Shown here: positions 58,103 to 64,000 of the stretch, piece after piece
Position numbering within the stretch: the first letter of the stretch is position 1
How the letters are laid out: every line of letters begins with the position of its first letter
Source of the DNA: Budvicia aquatica DSM 5075 = ATCC 35567
GTDB lineage: Bacteria > Pseudomonadota > Gammaproteobacteria > Enterobacterales > Enterobacteriaceae
Direction: 5' to 3'
NCBI RefSeq assembly: GCF_000427805.1
Contig: NZ_ATYS01000001.1
Coordinates: 124,152 to 188,151, forward strand
Length of the DNA: 64,000 nt
Notes under the pieces: model-generated
What the model saw: the letters and a program-made list of their open reading frames with translations, nothing else
Told to the model about the DNA's origin: nothing
The model's database searches: none
Translations under genes and position numbers: made by a program

Positions 58103-59149
58103 CTACTGTACGCCAAGCGTATCCTTAAAGAAGCTTGCGATATCAGCATTAATCCTTTGATGGGTCTCAGTACGATTAATGCCTTTAGGGTCAATACATA
58201 ATTCCGGCATAGCTTGGCTCATATCGGGTGAACAGGGTGATAAGAACGTGAAATGACCCGCGTTGGCAATGACCTGCAACGATGCACCTAGATTCTTTGC
58301 TAACGCCATCCCATTTTCATCAGGGGATAATTCTTCATCCTTATCTCCGACGAAGATCAGTAACGGTGATTTGATAAGCTTCGATTCCGCTGGCGTAAAC
58401 ATAACGCTTAAAGGGGCGAGCAGAACGAATGACCGAATACGCGGGTCAGCGGATGCTGCAAGATCGGGGCGATCTAACCGAATATGTCCCTTGGCTTCGC
58501 AGACATGGCGGTCGTTGGGGCGCTTAGCGCAATACTCCACCAGGCGTGCCAGCGTCGGTTTGGCGCCCGCGAGTATCAAGCCGGTGGTTCCTCCGGCCGA
58601 AAACCCGACAAATCCTATTCGATCCTTATCGATATGGGGTGCAAGTACAGAATCTTTAAGAGCCGCCGATAAAGCAGCAGATACCTGCAAGGGGCGTCCG
58701 TAGAGCACGCTGGTAGTGCCCATCTTGCTAGAATTCTGGAAGTTATCACCGGGATGGGTCAGGCTAACGACGATATATCCTTGTCGCGCTAAGGTTGTAG
58801 CGAGGTCATGATGCCCCCACATACTGCCCATATTCCCGTGAGATAGCAGGATCAGCGGATAGAAACCGCGCTCAATGGCGACTGACTTGGATGCCGCAAT
58901 CTGATAAGGGCCAATGTTGGTCACTTCAGCGCGCCCGGAAATAGGGAAGAACACGACGGTTTCCATTGGCTGATGATCAATAGGATCGACAACTTCAAGC
59001 TTCTTGATGCCAACGGCATGAATGCTTTCGGCGTTGACACCTGCAACAGGCAGCATAAGAAACAATACTACCAACATCAATCTCAGGAATATTTTGTTAT
59101 AATCCGGCAGGTTGGTAGCCTTGATATATTCCGTTTTATTAATATCCAT
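58103..59149 (-). CDS. Alpha/beta hydrolase (PAF-acetylhydrolase/lipase-like)
   Basis: A 348-residue exported hydrolase with an N-terminal signal segment (about residues 25-42, ending VNAES). The alpha/beta-hydrolase nucleophile elbow GFSAGG is near residue 188, and the oxyanion block PLILLSHGNMGSMWGHHDLATTLARQGYIVV is near 98. The acidic residue lies in VGDKDEELSP and His in NAGHFTFLSPCSP. It resembles plasma PAF-acetylhydrolase-type or dienelactone-hydrolase-type esterases. The ester cleaved is unknown. Stands alone. The start at 59149 is chosen over 59161 by ribosome-site spacing. Confidence 0.8.
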   Translation of the reverse strand: MDINKTEYIKATNLPDYNKIFLRLMLVVLFLMLPVAGVNAESIHAVGIKKLEVVDPIDHQPMETVVFFPISGRAEVTNIGPYQIAASKSVAIERGFYPLILLSHGNMGSMWGHHDLATTLARQGYIVVSLTHPGDNFQNSSKMGTTSVLYGRPLQVSAALSAALKDSVLAPHIDKDRIGFVGFSAGGTTGLILAGAKPTLARLVEYCAKRPNDRHVCEAKGHIRLDRPDLAASADPRIRSFVLLAPLSVMFTPAESKLIKSPLLIFVGDKDEELSPDENGMALAKNLGASLQVIANAGHFTFLSPCSPDMSQAMPELCIDPKGINRTETHQRINADIASFFKDTLGVQ

Positions 59150-59220
59150 AAAGTCATCCAATAAATAAAATTAAACATCAAAAGCGAATCGTCCAGCCTT
59201 AAGTTAAACGATGTTAACAA

Positions 59221-59258
59221 GTTAAAACCTGGATCCCCGTTTTCACGGGGATGACGAG
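59221..59258 (+). repeat. Dispersed palindromic repeat, copy C
   Basis: GTTAAAACCTGGATCCCCGT followed by TTTCACGGGGATGACGAG matches copies A and B. The adjoining TCGTCATCCCGTTGAAA at about 59272 is a second unit also seen near 44575. Confidence 0.75.
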
Positions 59259-59332
59259 GGTGGCGGTATCTTCGTCATCCCGTTGAAATAAAATTGAACG
59301 ACTTTATAGTCATCAGGCCAACAGCCACCGAC

Positions 59333-59863
59333 TCAAAGAGTGCTCAAATACTCAATATACCCTTTAGCACTGGCTTCAACCCGCTCCGGTATCAGCTTAA
59401 ACTCAGCATCATAGAACAAATAGGGCTCAGCATAATCGGCCTGCACATATTTTGCAGTTAATTCAAACGGCTGCAAAATTTGTTGTAACGAACCGTTATA
59501 TTGGCCACCTTCGACAAAGTCTTCCTGACTGATTCCGGCGCTAACGGCCAGCGCAATCTTATGACTTTTTAGCTTATAGCCGCTGGTAGAACCATAGGCC
59601 CAGCCGTAGAGAAACACTTCATCCAGCCACTGCTTTAAGCGCGGCGGGCAGTTAAACCAGTAGAGCGGAAACTGCAAAATCAGGTTACCGTGCTGTTCTA
59701 CCAGCGCCTGTTCTTTTGCTACGTCAATCACACCGTCCGGATATGCCTGATAAAGGTCGTGTACGGTATATAAGTCAGGGTACTTTTTCAGCTCTTCAAT
59801 CCAGCGTTTATTGACCACAGAATGCGTCAAGTTGGGATGAGATACAACAATCAGTGTTTTCAA
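59333..59863 (-). CDS. KefF-like NAD(P)H oxidoreductase
   Basis: A 176-residue flavodoxin-fold enzyme: KTLIVVSHPNLTHSVVNKRW at the start, LILQFPLYWFNCPPRLKQWLDEVFLYGWAYG (about 68-98) and a conserved C-terminus with YVQADYAEPYLFYDAEF. It reduces quinones or electrophiles with NADPH, as KefF and MdaB-like proteins do. TTG 59863 fits GGAG eight bases upstream and the family length; the longer ATG frame from 59899 does not. It is divergent from an HxlR regulator, the usual arrangement for redox-responsive control. Confidence 0.83.
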   Translation of the reverse strand: MKTLIVVSHPNLTHSVVNKRWIEELKKYPDLYTVHDLYQAYPDGVIDVAKEQALVEQHGNLILQFPLYWFNCPPRLKQWLDEVFLYGWAYGSTSGYKLKSHKIALAVSAGISQEDFVEGGQYNGSLQQILQPFELTAKYVQADYAEPYLFYDAEFKLIPERVEASAKGYIEYLSTL

Positions 59864-60009
59864 ATCTGTTACTCCATTTATGTAAAAAAACATCGTCATC
59901 CGCCAACACAGGTTGCCGGTATTTGTACCGCTCCGGCATTGTATGTTAGATTGCTTTTTAAAATAAAGTACGGTAATTGAAGTTATATACTATACAAAAG
60001 GAGAGTGTT

Positions 60010-60363
60010 ATGGCTGAGATAAATCCCTGTAGTACCAGTGATATCATGGGTGATAGCGGATTTAGCTATACGCTGTCGTTGATTAGCGGGAAATATAAAA
60101 TGGTTATTTTATATTGGCTGGCTGAATTCAAACCCGTTATGCGATTTAACGAACTTAAACGCAGCATTGATACCATTTCTTTTAAAACCCTGAGCACAAC
60201 GTTGAAAGAGCTGGAAAGAGATGGCCTGGTGGTGAGAAAGGAATACCCGCAAATTCCCCCCAAAGTAGAATATAGCCTTACTGAAAGGGGAAAATCGTTA
60301 ATTCCGGTATTAGATATGATGTGTGAATGGGGGACCAACCACCGAAATGATAAGCCTGAATAA
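60010..60363 (+). CDS. HxlR family transcriptional regulator
   Basis: A 117-residue winged-helix regulator of the HxlR type. The core is SGKYKMVILYWLAEFKPVMRFNELKRSI then SFKTLSTTLKELERDGLVVRKEYPQIPPKVEYSLTERGKSL. A Cys at residue 7 (INPCSTSD) could sense reactive electrophiles, as in related regulators. ATG 60010 follows GGAGAG by five bases. Divergent from the flavin oxidoreductase gene with a 146-bp gap; it likely represses that gene until a quinone or aldehyde appears. Confidence 0.87.
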   Translation: MAEINPCSTSDIMGDSGFSYTLSLISGKYKMVILYWLAEFKPVMRFNELKRSIDTISFKTLSTTLKELERDGLVVRKEYPQIPPKVEYSLTERGKSLIPVLDMMCEWGTNHRNDKPE

Positions 60364-60459
60364 GATAAGGCATAGCTTACGGTTTAGATAAAATATGAGC
60401 CCCGACTTATGAGGGCTGCCATTTTACCCGGTATCAGGTCGGTTTCTTTGCCGAGGCTT

Positions 60460-60894
60460 CTAACGCAACCACGGCGTAATCGTCACACCTGTTAGTAGCC
60501 CTTCAGGACTGAGAAGGCGAGTCACGATTTGGCCCCATGGCTCTTCACGTTTAGCTACCAATAACTGATAACCTTTGCCGCTCAGGATGTCAGTGGCGGT
60601 ATCAATATCGCTCACTTCAAATTCGATCCATCCTTGAGGTACAGGAAGATTGTCCGGCCATTGTTCGGTTCCAAAACAGGAATATGCCGCCTGAGAAAGC
60701 GGCCAAAGCGCAAAGTGTTTAACGCCGCCTAATGCATCATGCCCGGTCAATATATAGTCAGTATTACCGTCCATCGGTTTTAGCGGTAAGCCAAGAGAAT
60801 CGACATAGAATGATTTACTGATTGCAGTATTTTGTGTAATCGGGCCAAAACCGGCAACAAATAACACTTCGATACCTGATAAATCGGGCTTCAT
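60460..60894 (-). CDS. VOC family (glyoxalase-fold) protein
   Basis: A 144-residue vicinal-oxygen-chelate protein with two beta-alpha-beta-beta-beta repeats (GIEVLFVAGFGPITQNTAISKSFYVDSLGLPL and WIEFEVSDIDTATDILSGKGYQLLVAKREEPWGQIVTRLLSPEGLLTGVT). A FosA, glyoxalase or dioxygenase activity cannot be chosen, because metal ligands are incomplete. ATG 60894 is preceded by GGAGG with five-base spacing. It lies beyond the cusA stop and probably forms its own unit. Confidence 0.8.
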   Translation of the reverse strand: MKPDLSGIEVLFVAGFGPITQNTAISKSFYVDSLGLPLKPMDGNTDYILTGHDALGGVKHFALWPLSQAAYSCFGTEQWPDNLPVPQGWIEFEVSDIDTATDILSGKGYQLLVAKREEPWGQIVTRLLSPEGLLTGVTITPWLR

Positions 60895-61011
60895 ACACCC
60901 TCCTAAGTTTTTATGAAATGGCACCATCGCCCAATATCATTTATATCTTAACTGCCATAAACCGGCCAGTTTCACTAAGCAAATTGCCGAGTTAACCGGC
61001 CTGATTTAATG

Positions 61012-64000
61012 TTAGTTTCGGTGCTTACGCATCCAAATCAGTTTATAGGCCGCCGGTATAATAAACATCGAAAGCAGCGGGGCAGTGATCATGCCGCCGA
61101 TCATCGGTGCAGCAATACGGCTCATCACTTCAGATCCCGCGCCGGTTCCCCATAAGATAGGCAACAGCCCGGCAATAATCACGGCGACCGTCATGGCTTT
61201 AGGCCTGACTCGCAGTACCGCACCGTGGTATAGCGCATCATCCAGTTTCTGCTCACTGAATGTTTCCGGTTTACTCAGCTCAGGATGTTCCTCGATGGCA
61301 TGACGTAAATACATCAGCATCACCACGCCAAACTCGGCGGCAAGACCGGCCAGGGCAATAAATCCGGTTCCGGTAGCCACTGAAAAGTTAAAGCCCAGTG
61401 CATATAAGAACCAAATTCCGCCGGTTAGTGCAAACGGGATACTGGCAATAATCAGCAGAGCTTCATCCAAACGTTTAAATGCGATATACAGCAGAATAAA
61501 GATGATCATCAGCGTTGCAGGCACCATCAGTTTCAGCTTTTGGTTAGCCCGCTCTAACAGTTCAAACTGGCCGGTAAACGAAACGCTGGTTCCCGGCTTA
61601 AGCTGAACCTGTTGATGAATAGCATCACGCAGGTCGTTAACTACCGAGACCATATCCCGGCCCCGGGCATCGATATAGATCCAACTGGCAGGGCGGGCAT
61701 TTTCTGTTTTTAACATTGGCGGACCGGCAACGACGTTGATATCAGCAACGTCACCTAAGGTAATTTGCTGCTTCATCGGCGTTAATATCGGTAACTCACG
61801 TAACGACTGCGGGCTGTTGCGATAGCTTTGCGGATAGCGAATATTAATCGGATAGCGGGCAATACCTTCAACCGTCTCGCCAATCATTGCGCCACCAATG
61901 GCCGAAGAGACAAATAGCTGAACGTCTTCAATGGTCATATTGTAACGAGCAGCCTGTTCTCGTTTAATATCCACATCAATATAGCGCCCGCCCACTAAGC
62001 GTTCTGCCAGTGCGGAAACCACTCCCGGCACCTGCTTAGCCACTTCTTCAATTTGCTGAGCAGTGATATCAATATCGGCTAAGTCAGTACCTGAAACTTT
62101 AATACCTATCGGGCTTTTTACCCCGGTAGAGAGCATATCAATACGATTACGAATGGGTGGAACCCACAGGTTAGCCAGCCCCGGTAAGCGCACGGTTTGA
62201 TCGAGTTCTTCTATGATTTTTTCAATGGTCATACCCGGCCGCCACTCACTCTGCGGCTTCAACTGAATGGTGGTTTCTACCATTTCCATCGGCGCTGAGT
62301 CGGTCGCCGTTTCGGCTTTACCCGCTTTACCAAATACGCTGGCGACTTCCGGCACTGATTTAATCAGCTTATCGGTAGCCTGTAATAGCGCAGCTGACTG
62401 GGCGGCAGAAACACCCGGTAAGGTAGAGGGCATATACAGTAAGTCACCTTCATTGATACTTGGCAGAAACTCTCCGCCGATCTTACTTAACGGCCACAAA
62501 ATAGTGGTCAGTGACAGTAATGCAATCAACAGCGTGACTTTCGGCCAGTGTAGAACCTTAAGCAATAGCGGATGATAGATTCGAATTAAAAAGCGATTAA
62601 GTGGATTACTGGATTCTTTAGGAATTTTACCGCGGATCCAGTATCCCATCAGAATTGGAATCACCACGATAGCCAGTACTGCAGCACCCGCCATGGCATA
62701 GGTTTTGGTGAACGCCAATGGTCCGAATAGCCGTCCTTCCTGACCTTCAAGGGTAAAAATAGGGATAAAAGATAGCGTGATGATCAGCAGGCTGATAAAC
62801 AGGGCCGGGCCAACTTCAACTGCCGCATCGGTGATCACTGCCCATCGGGTTTCGTTATCCAGCTTTTTCTGTGGATGCTGATGCTCCCACTCTTCGAGCT
62901 TTTTATGGGCATTCTCTATCATCACTATCGCGGCATCCACCATGGCACCGACCGCAATCGCAATACCGCCCAGTGACATAATGTTGGCATTAACTCCCTG
63001 AAAGTGCATCACGATAAAGGCAATACAAAGGCCAAGAGGTAACGATATTATGGCCACCAGGGCTGAACGCAGATGCCATAAGAATAGGGCACAGACCAGG
63101 GCAACAACAATAAATTCTTCGAGCAATTTATAACTTAGATTATCGATGGCACGGTCAATAAGCTGGCTGCGATCGTAGGTGGTCACAATCTCCACGCCGT
63201 CAGGCAGGCTCGACTTCAGCGCTGCTAACTTAATTTTTACCGCTTCAATAACTTCCCGTGCATTCTCACCGGAACGCAACAGCACAATCCCACCCGCGAC
63301 TTCACCTTCACCGTTTAATTCAGCCACGCCGCGGCGCATTTCAGGGCCGAGCTGGACGCGGGCAATGTCTCGTAAATAGACCGGAACGCCGTTCTGACCG
63401 CTGGTTAATACGATTTGGTTAAAGTCTTCAATAGACTGAAGATAGCCGCTTGCTCTGACCATATATTCCGCTTCAGCCATTTCAATCGCAGAGCCACCGG
63501 CTTCCTGATTAGAGGCGTTAATCGCCTGTTTAACGCTGGCGAGGGTAATGCCATATTGGGTCAGTTTAAGCGGGTCAATCACTACCTGATACTGTTTTAT
63601 CGCACCGCCGACAGAGGCGACTTCAGCAACATTGGGAATGGTCTTTAATTCAAACTTTAAGAACCAGTCTTGCAGTGAACGAAGTTCAGCCAGATCGTGT
63701 TTACCCGTCCGGTCGACCAGCGCGTATTCAAAAATCCAGCCAACGCCGGTGGCATCAGGGCCAAGTTCAGAGGTGACACCACTGGGGAGTTTGCCCTGAA
63801 CCTGATTTAAATATTCAAGCACCCGTGAACGGGCCCAATACAGATCTGTTCCGTCTTCGAAAATGACATACACATAAGAGTCACCGAAAGATGAAAATCC
63901 GCGCACGGTTTTTGCCCCCGGCACCGATAGCATGGTGGTGGTTAGCGGATAAGTAACCTGATTCTCAACTATTTGTGGTGCTTGGCCGGGGTAGCTGGTT
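61012..64000 (-). CDS. cusA: Cu(I)/Ag(I) efflux RND pump CusA (5' part outside window)
   Basis: The C-terminal roughly 995 residues of a heavy-metal RND pump. The missing N-terminus (about 50 residues) lies past the window's right edge; the frame is open to base 64000 ([20 protein letters not shown]). It matches Cus[40 protein letters not shown], the [43 protein letters not shown] segment with the proton-relay acid residues, and methionine-rich porter regions ([13 protein letters not shown]). It exports copper and silver from the periplasm with CusB and CusC. cusB and cusC are not visible downstream and should lie upstream, off the window. Confidence 0.95.
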   Translation of the reverse strand, partial: TSYPGQAPQIVENQVTYPLTTTMLSVPGAKTVRGFSSFGDSYVYVIFEDGTDLYWARSRVLEYLNQVQGKLPSGVTSELGPDATGVGWIFEYALVDRTGKHDLAELRSLQDWFLKFELKTIPNVAEVASVGGAIKQYQVVIDPLKLTQYGITLASVKQAINASNQEAGGSAIEMAEAEYMVRASGYLQSIEDFNQIVLTSGQNGVPVYLRDIARVQLGPEMRRGVAELNGEGEVAGGIVLLRSGENAREVIEAVKIKLAALKSSLPDGVEIVTTYDRSQLIDRAIDNLSYKLLEEFIVVALVCALFLWHLRSALVAIISLPLGLCIAFIVMHFQGVNANIMSLGGIAIAVGAMVDAAIVMIENAHKKLEEWEHQHPQKKLDNETRWAVITDAAVEVGPALFISLLIITLSFIPIFTLEGQEGRLFGPLAFTKTYAMAGAAVLAIVVIPILMGYWIRGKIPKESSNPLNRFLIRIYHPLLLKVLHWPKVTLLIALLSLTTILWPLSKIGGEFLPSINEGDLLYMPSTLPGVSAAQSAALLQATDKLIKSVPEVASVFGKAGKAETATDSAPMEMVETTIQLKPQSEWRPGMTIEKIIEELDQTVRLPGLANLWVPPIRNRIDMLSTGVKSPIGIKVSGTDLADIDITAQQIEEVAKQVPGVVSALAERLVGGRYIDVDIKREQAARYNMTIEDVQLFVSSAIGGAMIGETVEGIARYPINIRYPQSYRNSPQSLRELPILTPMKQQITLGDVADINVVAGPPMLKTENARPASWIYIDARGRDMVSVVNDLRDAIHQQVQLKPGTSVSFTGQFELLERANQKLKLMVPATLMIIFILLYIAFKRLDEALLIIASIPFALTGGIWFLYALGFNFSVATGTGFIALAGLAAEFGVVMLMYLRHAIEEHPELSKPETFSEQKLDDALYHGAVLRVRPKAMTVAVIIAGLLPILWGTGAGSEVMSRIAAPMIGGMITAPLLSMFIIPAAYKLIWMRKHRN

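Noticed and set aside
58263-58703. Plus-strand frame of 146 codons opposite the lipase-like gene.
   Set aside because: Composition mirrors the antisense of the alpha/beta hydrolase; no start signal.

Overview
The window looks like chromosomal DNA of a member of the Enterobacterales. Many proteins closely match E. coli K-12 gene products as I remember them (DcuC, YdcH, CbrA, AldA, EamA, ArsC, Amn, DkgB, TopAI/YjhX, YjhP, CusA). The base composition is moderate (mid-40s % GC by eye) and gene order does not follow E. coli. A Budviciaceae-type genus (Limnobaculum, Pragia, Budvicia) is my guess and is not proven here. No tRNA, rRNA or CRISPR array was seen.

Layout. 0.1-1.6 kb: anaerobic C4-dicarboxylate carrier. 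2.0-4.1 kb: four small same-strand genes of immunity-protein character. 4.1-5.5 kb: WYL regulator divergent from a PPOX-fold protein. 5.8-9.2 kb: operon of an NhaC-type antiporter, a TIGR04076 protein, an aldo/keto reductase and an unknown protein. 9.2-10.1 kb: DUF411 copper-type pair. 10.5-14.8 kb: autotransporter relic, ADP-ribosylglycohydrolase and a 930-residue autotransporter; a paralogous 1042-residue autotransporter lies at 29.7-32.9 kb. 15.4-16.3 kb: ydcH and an isochorismatase-fold hydrolase with a repeat that may control its start. 16.4-19.3 kb: serine-type periplasmic sulfatase and its anaerobic radical-SAM maturase. 19.6-28.5 kb: regulators, oxidoreductases, cbrA, a YedE/DUF3343 selenium-type pair and aldA. 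33.0-37.3 kb: decayed mobile region with an intact IS110 element, an orphan lipoprotein, a broken serine recombinase and a broken IS110 copy, followed by a structured non-coding segment that ends in a strong terminator. 37.7-44.5 kb: eamA, DUF2938, a sugar kinase, arsC with an arsB relic, amn, a GNAT gene and dkgB. 45.4-48.2 kb: arcD-arcA. 48.3-52.1 kb: cupin/LysR, an aldo/keto reductase and topAI-yjhP. 52.6-55.6 kb: a complete pantothenate operon panG-panB-panC-panD. 55.9-58.1 kb: a second immunity-like cluster. 58.1-64 kb: lipase-like hydrolase, KefF-like oxidoreductase with HxlR regulator, VOC protein and the 5'-truncated cusA.

The genes suggest a facultative anaerobe: C4-dicarboxylate exchange, arginine deiminase with arginine/ornithine exchange, lactaldehyde oxidation, an oxygen-sensitive sulfatase maturation system and selenium-type transport. 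The strongest leads are: the topAI toxin operon that lacks its known antitoxin gene yjhQ and has a structured leader; a panGBCD operon that looks foreign to Enterobacterales; the hairpin array and terminator at 37.44-37.66 kb with no ORF; a three-copy 10-nt motif that could switch translation of the isochorismatase gene; and the IS110 left end, whose fold fits a bridge RNA. Start codons were chosen by ribosome-binding sites and family alignment from memory, and several differ from the longest possible frame.
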